A DNA stretch of 64,000 bases from Thysanoteuthis rhombus (Eukaryota > Mollusca > Cephalopoda > Oegopsida > Thysanoteuthidae). A model generated the notes under the pieces. The model saw nothing but the letters and a program-made list of their open reading frames with translations, searched no databases and was not told the DNA's origin. The position numbers were made by a program, and so were the translations under genes. The stretch covers positions 32,378,170 through 32,442,169 of the forward strand of contig OY735231.1 of the NCBI GenBank assembly GCA_963457665.1, written 5' to 3'. Position 1 is the first letter of the stretch. Each line of letters starts with the position of its first letter. Shown piece after piece: positions 1 to 13,412 of this stretch.

Positions 1-594
1 GAATCTGTGATGGTTTGTTTGGATCTTTTATTTGAAGTAGTGGCAGCAGTTATGGATATTTCATTAGTTGTACTGGTCAAAGGAGGTGGACATCTTTGAG
101 AATCGGTTCTCATGGATACTGGGGAGCTAGGTAATGGTTCGGTTTTAGGCTATATGGTTATTTAGTAAGGTGCAATCAAGGCTATCTCTAGTAGTGATCA
201 AGATGGTGGGATATAAGCTAGGGTGTCCTTGTTATGTATGATCGAATATCAGTTGGGAAATGCATGTCCTGTATCCTTTATGGTCATTGTAGATGTTCTG
301 AAAAGTCAAAGAGGTTTGAGTAGTACAAGTTGAATGGACCATACATATGTGTGTATAGGTAGGAGTCTGGGTGACTATGTGTGAAATTACCAAAGTTTGA
401 TGAACATAAAAGGAGTTTCGTATGGCTATGGTAAGATAAGTTTGCAACATCAATTTTAAGTAGGTGAGGGTCTAGATTGTTTAGACGGGGTTGATATGGG
501 GAATAAGAGTACTTGTATATCAAGTGGTTTAGGGGCCTGGGTAGGAGTGTAGTCTCAGGTGCAGGTATCAAGATAGTGAATTGACAAGCATACA

Positions 595-595
<1 letters not shown>

Positions 596-655
<60 letters not shown>

Positions 656-694
656 GTGTGTGTATGCGTATGTGTGCACGTGTGTACACACACA
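596..694. repeat. (TA)n then (TG)n/(CA) microsatellite
   Basis: About 57 bp of pure TA followed by TG-rich sequence ending in an ACACACAC stretch. Short open frames on both strands here are repeat artefacts. Confidence 0.95.
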
Positions 695-1184
695 AGCTTT
701 TGGAAGATGGTACTCAACAGTGCTTCTGATTGGATGCCAAATATTCTTGATGTTTTGCTGTCTATTTTCAATAGCCGCTCAAATTTGCACTCTCAGTCTT
801 ATCGTTTTGTATTTTTTGACTTCCTGTTTTCGCTGAATGACGGTTGCCCTAACAATATATCGACTTTTATTCCTAGGAGAAATTTCTTTGATAGATTATT
901 CATGAAAATGGGGACAAGTTTGAACATAAATCTATTTTCCAACCACTAATTAGATTTCAAAGTTATCTAGATTTTCAAGTTCGTTAATAAATTGTAAATC
1001 AAAGCTTAATAATATTTCCATCTTGATAAGAATGACGCTAATGATATTAGATTTACTCAGGACTTCCTACCTAGCAAGTCTTTCCAGAATGTTCATCAAA
1101 ATATACACATTTCTTTTAACTGAAAAAGAATCGATAAAATACTCTGATATTAGACTCGTGAAAAAACATTCTTAATCACCCACC

Positions 1185-1571
1185 CCATGAATTGCCGTTC
1201 TGTGAAGACTGGGTGGCACGGAATAGGGAAGAGGGGAGAACATAAGAACCATGCAACGTACCCAGGAGAGGATCATACTCGACATGATTTGGAGAGACCA
1301 CAAGACTGCTGGGTATATTGGAGGAAAAAAATTAGAGTCAGGGATATCCTAGAATTCGTTAGAAACTCAAATGGCAATTGGCAGGCCATGTTGCCAGAAT
1401 GACTAACAAGGTTTCTTGACATTTTAACTCACAACATGGATCTCCGGAGATCACATGCGATACTGTGACCGGTAAGAAATAAGATGATGTGACGATTTAG
1501 ATAGGTGCAGGAGATATTGACGCCTACGCTAAAGATACCTGGCGAATCTTAGGGTACGTTGAAAGGCTGCT

Positions 1572-1602
<31 letters not shown>

Positions 1603-1615
1603 ATGATGATATTAT
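1185..1615 (+). mobile_element. RTE-like non-LTR retrotransposon 3' end, copy A, decayed
   Basis: Plus-strand similarity to the 3' ORF end of the copies below: accatgcaacgt, ggagagaccacaagac, tagaattcgttagaaactca, catgttgccagaatg and ctcacaacatggat. It ends in (GCT)n(GAT)n at 1567-1612, an expanded version of the family's GAT tail. Many substitutions and stops. Confidence 0.75.
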
Positions 1616-2029
1616 TATCATTATTATTACTATTTTTTTTTAACCCCGATACAACCGGTTACCTTTACTAACCATAAACTAAACTATTTTGTAGATTTCA
1701 TAATCAGTGGTATTGTTAGCCAAAATGTTCAATCTAAACCCCTCTCACGCCTTTGCGTTGGTGCAGGGGTTTTGTTGTTTTTTGTTATTTTTTTTTTGGT
1801 TGATAGAGCAGAGTCCATTCGGCATAAGTTTTCACAACTGTAGATATATCATTTCATGGAGGTAATGAACAGTGACCATTGGAAAGGGGTCTCTTGGGGT
1901 GTAGTTGCTACGCTGGAACCACAGCTGGCGCTATGAATAAAATAGATGAAATAAATAAATAGGGGATTTTCTTGGAAGAAATTCTCATGACCATGGAGGT
2001 GTGCCAGCATAACCAAATTGGAACAAGTC

Positions 2030-2530
2030 TAAAAAGTTGTCAGTTTTACTTCTTTCAACGAAGTTGGAGAGGTGTATGAATATTTGGTCACGTCTTTCCG
2101 TCCGTCTGTCCATACGATAATTGAATTTTGTGGGAGGATGGATAATTGGGTAAGGGAGTGTTCTTTAAAATTTGGGGTGGATCCAGGTAATCTTTTCTGA
2201 TTTAGAGATATTTTTCCATTTTTTTCCATACAACAATGTATGCACTAATAACTGTCCATGCGATATTTTCAAAAGTTCTCAATGAATTCCGATGTTAATT
2301 TGTGGAGGGGCGAACAGTAGACTATGAAAGATGTGATCGAATTTTTGGACGGATCTCTGTGCATTTACCTCCCCCACATCATACTTATATGTTCACACCA
2401 CATTATTTTGCCAAAAGTCTATGACTGTCCACATGATATCTCCAAAAGTTCTCAATGAATTTCAATGATATCCTGTGGAAGGGTGAGAAACAGGCCATGG
2501 AGGAAGGGGATAAATTTAGGGGTGGATGAA
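2030..2530. repeat. Dispersed repeat with ttctcaatgaattt core
   Basis: Two similar stretches at about 2255-2345 and 2415-2510 share gtccatgcgatatt or gtccacatgatat, then ccaaaagttctcaatgaat and tgtggagggg. Related pieces occur at 3715-3846, 3890-4022, 42730-42890 and 55130-55205. TE-derived origin is inferred. Confidence 0.5.
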
Positions 2531-2579
2531 TACATACTTACTTTACCTGGCAGTGGCGTTGGCAGAGGTATGCGTTCTC

Positions 2580-2740
2580 TGGGTGCTTACTACTGCAAAA
2601 AAAAAATCTGTACACTGTGTTTGCTTTTTGCTTTTTCCTGAAAAGGCGAAAACGTTGGGCAAAGCGAAATGTGTTGTGAATCGAACTTTCGGAAGGCGGG
2701 GATTACCATTATTTGAATTGCATTATATAACATTTTTTAG
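2580..2740. repeat. Dispersed repeat with ggcgaaaa / tttcggaa motifs
   Basis: Contains tgtttgctttttgctttttc, ggcgaaaacg and gaatcgaactttcgg. Recurs around 12165-12500, 29085-30125 and 40060-40340. The 116-aa open frame over it shows no domain and is not called as a gene. Confidence 0.5.
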
Positions 2741-3295
2741 AAAGAAAACTGAAAAGCTCGTTTTCGTGGAAGACTTCATAGTTGAAAATGGTGAATCAGC
2801 AAACTTGTTACCTTCAAGTGAGGGAGTCCATTGTAACGAACAGAGAGCTAAGAAAATTACACTGTTTATTATATAAGGAGATATATAATCAACTGTAATC
2901 ATTACAGGTCCACTACTGGACAAAGGCCTTTCTCAGCACCTTGGAGTTAGTATATTTCTACTTCTCTATTTATATATGTATTCGTCTATTCTTTTTGTTC
3001 TATTGTTACCCGTCGTGAATCTAAAAAAGTAGTTGATCTTTTTCTAAAATCCAAGAGAGAAAAATATCATTACGAAGAGGTAAAATGAAGTAGAACCAGC
3101 GCAGGGGCAGGACTAGATAGAAATAGTCTGGCTCATACGAAGACGACCAGATTCGAGCTCAACTGGCATCAAATTCAAATGGTGTTAGCCTGAAGGGCAA
3201 GCCAAATTTTAAATTTTCTTTTTTCCCAATCTTTATTAGTTCTAATCCTTGAGTGCTAAAACCAAGATGTTTCTTCTCAACTTTTTCTTTTTAAG

Positions 3296-3449
3296 GACTC
3301 CTCCAAAGAATCTCCTGTGTTGGTTACCGAGCAGATCTTTGTAAAAGAAGACCATTCAGTGACTTTGACCAATTCTTCATTGTCAGTTATCGGTGTGAAC
3401 CATAAACCTTTGGGAGTCATTTTTAAAGTTGACCAGCCTCCATTGCACG
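3296..3449 (+). CDS. FRAS1: FRAS1 exon a (first recognised), CSPG repeat start
   Basis: 154 bp, acceptor tttttaag, donor gtgagt, ends phase 1. Encodes fragment residues 1-51 with TEQIFVKEDHSVTL, a typical CSPG-repeat opening (acidic residue before a hydrophobic strand). The incoming phase is 0, so at least one exon precedes it upstream. Confidence 0.9.
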
Positions 3450-6400
3450 GTGAGTGAGATGTCGATACCAAGTTTAATCTGAAACTTTGAGACCAGGGTT
3501 TCCGGTCCTGAGTAAATAAAACCTATCAAAATGATCTGAAAATGCGTTAAGTTCTATGAATCGTTACTGTATGATCTTCATGTTGTCGGTACTGCTTGTC
3601 AACTATTGTGGACTGATAAATGATTAAGAAAATAAACACCCTTTTTTTGTATAGTTCGGCCACATGTAGAAAGCACTCACAGACTACATACACCTGCCAA
3701 CGCCGTGCACTCAACCGAAAAAAATTCCTGGATATACTCCAAGATTTAATCACCTCATCCTTGATCAATAGTTCACCATCCGACAAAATTTCATTGAAAT
3801 ATATTGAGAAATTTTACAGATATCACATGAACAGACACGAGTGAATAAATAAATGTATGGAAAAGTTGGAAAAATATCTCTCAATTGAAAACAATTTTCT
3901 GGATCTCCTCTAAAATCTAATCACTTCTTCCCTAGTGTATGAAGCAGAATTTCATTGAAACTCATTGAGAAATTTCAGAGATATTATGTGGGCTGACAGA
4001 CCGATGAAAAGATAGTGGGACGGGAGGAAACACAAAATGTCGCTTACATAACACCCCCACTTGATACTGGTTTAAAAGCCTCAATAAATGGTATTTTTCA
4101 ATTTACATAAGATTAATTTTGCATTGTTTTTAGTCGGACGTGTTACAGACACCACGCCTCCTCTCTCAACATTTTTTCCTTCTTTTATGTTACTGAATGC
4201 CACTAAGGGGTCAGTACCTGCGTCACTAAGGAGGTATTACTTGTTACTAAGGAAATAAAACCCTCGTTAAAGGCCAACACACCGTTTAAATGGAGAACAA
4301 CCGGATACCGGAAGCCATGTTTTACGGGTAGCTAATGAACCAACGTCCTACGTTTTCAACTTGAAAAGGCCAGTATAAGCGGTAGAGGGACGTCTTGAAA
4401 GCGTGCAACATTCTCTCCAACACCTGAGAGGCCAGCACTAAATCGTTCGGAGTAGCGAAAGATCTGCCACACTTATGTATGGTGCATTGAACGCTGTCGC
4501 GTCAAACAGATTTAAGAGTGCCGAAGAGCCTGCAACGCCAACGCTCATGATAACCCTTGCACAAGTGAAGTATTTATCAGCGGGGACTGCCATCGATACC
4601 ACTCAAGGGTAGGACTGGTCATTGCTGCAGACACACCCGCCACCATCATTGAATTTGAGATGTAGAGAAAGAGGGGGGAATCCATCGGATCTGACGGGCT
4701 CAGTTTATCAGAATCCTTTTTACTAAGAAGACAGGACTCGTAATGTCTGACTACATACATTGCTTCTTTTTTTTTCTCTCCTTTAAAATTTTGTTTGTTC
4801 ATTTTTTTCATTTTTATTTTTTGACTCAAATAGTCACTTCCTTTTGAAATTTTTTTAATCGTGATGTAAATAACACATAGAAATTTTCACTAGCTCACTC
4901 AACACTTGTCTCTGTCAATTGAATTTCGATTGCAAGCACGCTATTCGAGGTCACCTTCATCATATATTTATTAACATTATCTGGAGTGATGGCTAAGGTC
5001 TTTAGAGAAAAATGTATCTATTGATTATTATCCACTCGAATGGCCACTGATAGCAACATCTTGTTAAATTTAGAAATTTCAGCCAATTTAGGAATCTTTC
5101 ACCAAAGTCCGATGTTGTTATTGTTTATTTCAGGTGTTCTCAAAAAGAAACGAGTCTACGCAGATCTTCCCTTTGAAGCTGAAGCCCTCAAGAAAAACGG
5201 CTCTTTTACATACAAGGTAAAGAAGGGTGTCGCTTCGTCGTGGAGTGATTATTAGCTCATGGGTCTCGCAGATCATTACCATTGAGTAGCTTGTTCAATT
5301 CTTACTGGTTGTCCTTACGTGTGGCTTCGTGCCAAAAGTAAAGAATTCTAGTTATGAGATTCATACAATTAACGGCAATTATTACAATGACATTCTCCCT
5401 ACAGCTCGTCCATCAAGACATAAAATGTGTTTCAGAAACAACTTTTAGCAAAATAATGCCCAAGCTGTTAAGATTACTGAAGACACAATTATGATAGGTT
5501 TCATTTATTTCTCAAAGTATCATAACTAAACTAAATATATTTGTCCAAAGGTGATTGCAAAGATTTCGATTTTTTTTCCTCATTGCAAACAGACCTCGTA
5601 ATGGCTGAGGTTAGTTGAGAAATTGCAGCAACATAACATTTGGTGTTTTTATTCCTATTTTTTTTTTTACCTACGACGAACGTAAAAGGCCTACGAATGA
5701 AAGAATCTTTCGGGGGGGGGGAGCATATTTGCATAGGCAGAAAGCAATCATAAGAAAAGAAGGATAGAGAGAGTGGGCGAAGAAAGGGGAACGTTTTCTT
5801 TTCTTCTTTCTCTTACAAATCGATTCTCGTGGTAAAAAAAATAGAAAGCACGAGAGAGAAAAGGAAGAAAATAGTGAGAGAGAGAAAGAAAGAAGGTAAG
5901 TAAGCAAACTATATAGTGTTTATGATTAATGTATACATTTATTATATATATTCACACTCTTTCCATTTCCCAATGAATTATATTGTATTTCTCCATATAT
6001 TTTTTGTTTTATTTTTGAGATGATTTTTGTTTATTTTTGTTTCGGACGTTTTAACAGGGATTAGCATTAAATAAATTGGAAACAAATTGTATTATTTCAG
6101 AGACCAATGTTGCCAAATGCTGCCTATAAATCATGCAGACAACGTCACATATTTTGTGTTCTTTTTCTTTTTTAGGACATTCTTGGCAGCCTGATTTTGT
6201 ACAAACATGAGGGAAATGAAGAGACAACTGATTCTTTTACCCTAAACATAACTAATGGTGCCTTCTTCGAGAGAGTCGTGATAAGTGTGGTGATTGGTTT
6301 AATCCACGATGAAACTCCTCGGGTCGACATTAATGATGTTCTCAGCATACATAAAGGTACATTTTCAAGATGTCTTAGTTTTTCTTCGTTTGATATCTCT

Positions 6401-9400
6401 GGGGATGGCTTAACGTTTAACTGCACACAGAATGGAATCTACGGCTGGGATGGTTTGCTCTCACTTTGCATTAATACTGCAGAAGTGAATCCACTCCTCC
6501 ATTCAACTATGGGTGAATAGCTGGGAAATTAGCGCTCTTTAGCCGTGGGAGGCAGTCAATTATGGGAGTCGGACCACCAACTCGGCCACAACCAATGTTT
6601 AGGTCTCAAGTGCTACAAGCAATGATTGGGTCACCATTCGAAAAATGGAGACTAAATCACTATGTATCTGACGACACGGGAAGCTCTTTTAGATATTGCT
6701 CGTATCAGACTTGCAGCAATTTTTAGGGGCGTCCACGCCCCTCCATGAGGCTCTGTCCGTCCGTCTGGCGGTCGGTAGGTCTGTCCCCGTATTGTTTCTC
6801 AACTGTTTTGTCAGATTTACTTGAAACCTGCTAGAAAGGTGTTTCTTGATTGGATGATTCTTAATCATAACAATCTTCCACTCAGGGTCACGTGATCTAC
6901 CAATCATTGATTTTAACTTAATATTTTAAAATCGATTTTCTCAGCTGTTTCAGGTTAGATTTACTTGTAACGGTAGAAAGGTGTTCCTTAATAAGATGCT
7001 TCTTACTCCATTCAAAGTCATGTGATCTGTCAATAATGGCATTTATCCAATCGTGTAAAATTGCAGAGTAAGGGATTAACTATCTGTGACTTTGAAAAAT
7101 GCGGTAATACTTTCCGATCAACCAGACAGTAACCATTATTATTAATTTTCCATTGATATTTTATTCTATCATGATTTTTTTAGTTGCTTTTTATTGAGTA
7201 AACAATGTGAATAGGAAATAAAGGATAAGCTCCCGACGAGGATTGAACCCACGATCCTTTCGCTTAAAGGAAAGCTGCACCAGCTGCTTTTACCGACTCT
7301 GGGAATTCTACGGTTGGCAAACCTCTTTTCTTCCCCGATCTTCCTTGGTGTCACATTAACAGTATTTTTCAAAAGTAAAGGCATCGTATTCTTATAGTTA
7401 TCTATTTTGCAATGCAATCCCGGGTTACGCCGGGTAGATCTGCTACTTATCCTATAGACAACCTAATTTTCTTTTCAGGGTCAACTGGGAAAATTACGTC
7501 TTCTCTTCTGAAATATACCGACGTTGATACAGACGATTCAAAGCTTATTTACAGATTGTTCAAAATGCCAGACACAGGGAGTCTTCGTCTAAATAAAAAT
7601 GGCGCCTCACAACAACTCACACTTGAGAAATCACACGACACCTTCACTCAGACTGACATTAACAAAGGTAAGTACATTCTGTTATCGGCTTATCAAAACC
7701 TACGTAAGATTAAAAAACAAATCACAGCATTAACTTGAATAGTGCAGTCTTGATTAGAGTGGGTTTTGATATAGTAAGGTTCGTGTATTGTTGTACAAAT
7801 TAATGTAAGTATAAGCTAAAAAGAAATTCAATCATCATGAACCTTGAACTGTGTGGTTTTAAACAGTGCAGAAAATCTTTGAATAAATTAAAGACACTAA
7901 TCAAGATATACCAGTAGAATTAACGAAGTATCTGTAGATTATTGATTATGGTTATTTACATATGGATCGACACTCAAGATCAGATTATCTGTGTGCTTTG
8001 CCTAGGATCAGAGTGTAGCACCACAGCTTTCTACCTAGGATCAGTGTTGAGTCTGTATGCTCTGCCTCGGATGTAAGTGTCGTACCCGGTACTTCTGCGA
8101 AGGATTAGAGTGCAGTATCAGTGTGCTCATCTAAAAGTGTTCCACAAAAATATGTATTCATATATGGATACACATTGCCTGTTTCAGCTCCATAAGTGAC
8201 TATTGGGAGGATGCATTGGTTATACACCCTTCTCTTTAGGATTAATGGGATCTTATTATTTTTGAAGGTTGAGCTTGCTCTGCCAAAGGCTTGCCATCCT
8301 AGTGTGATTCTTCGCTTGATTTCCTCTTCTTTTAAGGGTTTCATGGAGATTTGTTTTCCTAGGTAGATGTAGTGGTCTACTTCTTCCAGTTATGTGTCCT
8401 CGATTTTGATCTTGGTGTTTTTATCTCCAATGCGGTTTGTTGCACATGATCTTCGTGTTGCTGAAGTTCATGTGTAGGCCAACTTTCTTGCTCTCTTCAT
8501 TTAGTTCATCTATCATTTGTTGGAGGTCGTGTAGGTTCTCTGCGAAAAGGGCTATGTCGTCTGCAAATCTAAGGTTGCTCAGATACTCACCGTCTATCTT
8601 AATTCCTTTACTCTCCCAGTCTAGCCTTCCTAACCAAGAGACAGACTCGAAAATTGAGAACCATGCAACGTGCACATGAAAGAATAATGCTGAGCCTAAC
8701 ATGGAGAGACCACAAGACAGCACAGTACATCTGAGAGAAGACAAGACTTAGGGACATCATAGAATCCATTAAAAATCTCAAATGGCGGTGGGCTGGTCAT
8801 GTTGCAAGAATGGCAGACAATCGATGGACGTCGCGACTCACAACATGGATCCCCCGAGACCACATACGCAACCGAGGCCGGTAAAGTGTTAGATGGAGGG
8901 ACGAACTGGACAAGTTCAGAAAGTACTGGCTCCGCAACGCCCATGATTGGGAAGTGTGGCAAATCCTGGGGAAGGTCTATGTCCAACGACGGACGCTAAA
9001 AGACTGATGATGATGACACATTGCCTTATGTTGATTGTTCAAACCCACTGAAAGTGATCTTTCATTTGATCAGTAGCCTAAAAGAGTCTACTTGAACTTC
9101 AGACAATATTCTCTGGGTGGTCTTTGTTTAGATATGAATATACTCGTTTTTATTTACCTACAAACAACAGTGCTCCTTCAGAATACACTGGCTTGACTAA
9201 CTATCGCAAGTTACCATTCTATCTGCAGATCCATTAATAATTTGAACGCAACATATGCTGCAAATATATCTATACATGTATTGAAAGATTCAATTGTAAT
9301 TATCAAATTTGTTTTCTAATCCTTACTTCGTAATTGGCGCCAATATATAGTTGGCTTAAGAATAATTAGAAACCGTCAACGAAAAATACCACCCAAACTG

Positions 9401-11401
9401 TCATGGTTTCTTCAGTTTCCAAATAAGCCTGGCTATGTATCTGTGCATGTGTCACACGTACAGACCACACCAAGCAAACATTTACTCCTCATTCTGTCTA
9501 AAAAATACCCCCAAATTGATTTTAAGGGGGGGGTCAATTTATACTTAATTAGCCCCTTTTAATGCCCGGTTGCATCCACGCTTGTTTTTTGTTGTTTTGG
9601 TTTGTTTTTTTTTGTAAATTCGAATTTTTTCTGGTGACCACGGTCTAATAAAAGGCGAGAGATGTAATGTATTAATTGATCACCCTTTTTGTCCTATTTT
9701 CTTAATTGATTGCCACAAACACAGCATGTCCCAACATTGGTCAGGAATGTTGATCATGTGACGGTTTCTATTGAGTGACTAACCATATCTATTTGTTGGT
9801 CTTTTCGCTTTATTTCTTAAAGGTCGTCTCGAATATTCGGATGATGGCAGTGGAAAAACAGGAACAGTCAAATTTAAATTCAGTGTTGCCGATCCACAAG
9901 GAAACGAACTTCTAAATCAATATTTCTATATCAACATCCTTGGTAAGTTTGCTTCAGTTTTATCTACCATTATATGAAAGACGTGGAATCATTGTGCCCA
10001 TTAGGACCAATCGAAGGATGTCCATGAAGAAAAACGATCTTTCATTTTTTTGTTTAAACTATACTAAGCTACGTTTTGTTGGGTTTTTTTTTTAGCTTCA
10101 CATGCCAGAATGAACGTGTAGGTAGAGCGCTTCATGTTTTCCCCAAATTGAAAAATTTTAAAGAGCAACGTTTTTGTGTGAAATTCTTTTAAAAACTAGG
10201 AAAGAAAACTCTTAGAAACTTATCTTACGTTGCAACAGGCCTTACATAATGCCACGAGAGGTATCAGCGTTTCAAATAGGAAGGAACACCCTCTAAAGAT
10301 GATGTCTAACCTAGACGACCTTTCACGCTGACAGACGACAATTACATTGAAATAGTAGCTGCTGTGATCCGTGGAAATCACCGTCTGACTGTCCGTAAAG
10401 TTACTGAGAGAATGTATAAAAACTCGAGCCGATTTTGAACGAAAAATTGATGATGCCTAGTGTTGCCACATCTGCTGACAGATGAACAAAAGTTTTGGCG
10501 GAAGCCGACAGAACTCTCGTCACCCACTCACTCTACTCTCCAGATTTGGCCTCTGTCGACTCTTCATTTTTTTTATTACCAAAGCTGAAATCCACCCTGA
10601 ATCGTCGTTCCGAAAGGGTTAAACTCCTTTTCTGAACTTTGCGATTCCGCTTCTTTTGTCTCTTTACAGAAGACTGGTCACCCCCAAATGTTGATAGTAA
10701 TCAAGAATTGATTCTTCCTGAAGGGGGCTCTGCACTCATCACCGCAACGATTTTGTCGGCGTCTGATGACATTGTCAACAGTGCTCTTTTGGAGTACACC
10801 GTTGATAAGCAGCCAAGGTTTGGTCATTTGGAGTTTATTTCTGCGCCAGGTGAGTTCATTTCATAGGACTTACTAATGTAATTACAAATATAATTACAGA
10901 AAAACTGCGAAAACATCGATTATCCGAATTTCGTATTATCGGGACCATATTTCAAGATCGGTTATCCGAACTATTATGCTGTAAACCCTTAATTTAACTG
11001 ATTAATAAGGATAAGGGATGTTCGTTGAATCCGAATGTAACCTGGGAATTCATTAACAATCAAAAAGCTTTAAAGCAATCTACAATACTGTAAGAAATAA
11101 AAAATATTAAATTATACATAATGAATATATATCTACACACCTTGACATTGCAGTTCAATGGTTCTTAGCTTTTTTTGGCGGAGACCCAGAATCCTATCTA
11201 AAATCTAACATGGAGAATGTGTTCTCATAAATAAGTTTTATTTTAGGCATAATTATATAATTAAATATAAAATATTGGTCATAATAAAAGGAAAAATATT
11301 TGGTTTTCATTGACAAATACACAGAAATGAAATAGAATATTCATGAAAGAGACCCGTTAAATCTTAAATTCATTATATTTGGGTCTGTTCAATCGAAGGT
11401 A

Positions 11402-11443
<42 letters not shown>

Positions 11444-11672
11444 GAATACTGGATTATCTACACACATACGTTTATGTTCTGCCCTGTTGGTCTTTTTCAG
11501 CCGAAGAGGCCCAAAGGGACTGAAACATAAACGTGTTTGTGTATCGAATCCATTATTTCACCAGATTTAAAGCTCTACTTTAGTTGATTGCCGAATGTAT
11601 AAAGCATTTTATGAAATAAATAAACCCATCACAAATCGAACACTGAATTATTGATTCATAATTTGGTATATA

Positions 11673-11729
<57 letters not shown>

Positions 11730-13034
11730 TTGGTATATAATGGCGCAATGCCTCAGAAGAAGAGCACACACCTGGGGTCGAACACTCTAAAATTAGCGTA
11801 TTGGTCTGCACAACGAATGTAAATTCTGAAACCAAATCACTGTAACGAGAAAACAAATAATTAAGATTCTGAATTCCACACCATTTGAATAATTTTACAA
11901 CTTCAAAATGTCTATAAAACCTTTGGAAGATTTTTGGACAATAGAAAACAGTTTTGACATAAGTTATTATTATTACTATTTCAAGGGATTCCGATTTCCG
12001 TATTCAAGCAATTCGACTTGGTTGCCAATAAAGTTAAATATGTTCACACCAGACCAAATGAAGTGCATTCAGACAGTTTCCTGTTTTCTGTATCCGATGG
12101 ACAAAATAAGGTTAGTTGGCATATATTTTATCATTTATTCTCATTTATTTTAAAGGTATATCCCAACTTATTGAAAGCTCGCTTTACGCTACGTTTTGCT
12201 TTTTCTAAAAAAAGCGAAAAGTGAAACAGGTATCAGCAATTGATCTGTAGTGAGCTGAAATAGAGACAGCTCGTCCCTTCTTCCTTTTTCTCCGTATCTC
12301 AATATCCTGTATCTTCCACCACCCCAAGCTCCGGCGACTTATAACATCTTCACCATTTTTGTGGTCAGAGAACACTCAAATTTTTTTCCAATTAAGATTC
12401 ATGATAATTGCTTTTTCGCTTTACATTTCATCATACGAAAGGTTTTATGTGAACACTAACTTCGGTCAGCGGAGAAAACCGGTATACGAAAATCTAGAGG
12501 TATTTATGTTGTCATCTAATTGCTTTTCGACGATTCATTCTGGTTGATCAGCCCACCTATTTCATCCGATTTATTATACATGGTGTCTCTAAAGGCTGTA
12601 CCTATTTTCATTCACTGATTGATCTGAAATAGATATGGACACCATTGTACTTTTGCTACTCTGCACATTAAACCGAAACAGATGTGGACACCTTTGTACT
12701 TTTGCCACTCTGCCCATTAAACCGAAATAGATGTGGACACCCTTGTACTTTTGCTACTCTGCCCATTAAACCGAAATAGATGTGGACACCCTTGTAATTT
12801 TGCCACTCTGCCCATTAAACCGAAACAGATGTGGACACCTTTGTACTTTTGCTACTCTGCACATTAAACCGAAATAGATGTGGACACCCTTGTACTTTTG
12901 CTACTCTGCACATTAAACCGAAATAGATGTGGACACCCTTGTACTTTTGCTACTCTGCACATTAAACCGAAATAGATGTGGACACCCTTGTACTTTTACT
13001 ACTCTACGAATCTGTTTGTACGACTTAATCATTG

Positions 13035-13081
<47 letters not shown>

Positions 13082-13350
13082 AATTATCGTGTCATCCATA
13101 GACAGCTGTTTCGTTGTATTACAACTCATCAGTGTGGTTATAGACAATCCGTTATCCCATCCAGTACCACGAGTTAGGATTGAAACCTTCGCTTCAGACC
13201 GCTGAGCCACGGAACTGGACGGTCAGTAAGGCAGGATTTTAGCGATATATTCTATTTTTGCTTAAATCTCCCATCCACCAATTCCTGTGGAAGAGCAATG
13301 CACAGTGCTTACAATGAATGAGTTACCTCACTTAGAGTGCTCAACCCTGA

Positions 13351-13412
<62 letters not shown>

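Larger units (their letters stand above)
1..3295. other. Upstream of first recognised FRAS1 exon; repeats only
   Basis: No exon with recognisable FRAS1 similarity was found. Contents: unassigned AT-rich DNA at 1-595, a (TA)n/(TG)n run, a decayed RTE 3' end at 1185-1615, and dispersed repeats at 2030-2530 and 2580-2740. Most likely a large FRAS1 intron, because the first visible exon is mid-protein. Confidence 0.6.

Noticed and set aside
284-949. Several open frames with long YIYIYI runs
   Set aside because: They are translations of the (TA)n/(TG)n microsatellite; the same happens at 11.7, 13.0, 15.2, 15.4 and 21.1 kb.
2526-2876. 116-codon plus-strand frame upstream of FRAS1
   Set aside because: It covers a dispersed repeat found at three other places and has no splice or domain support.
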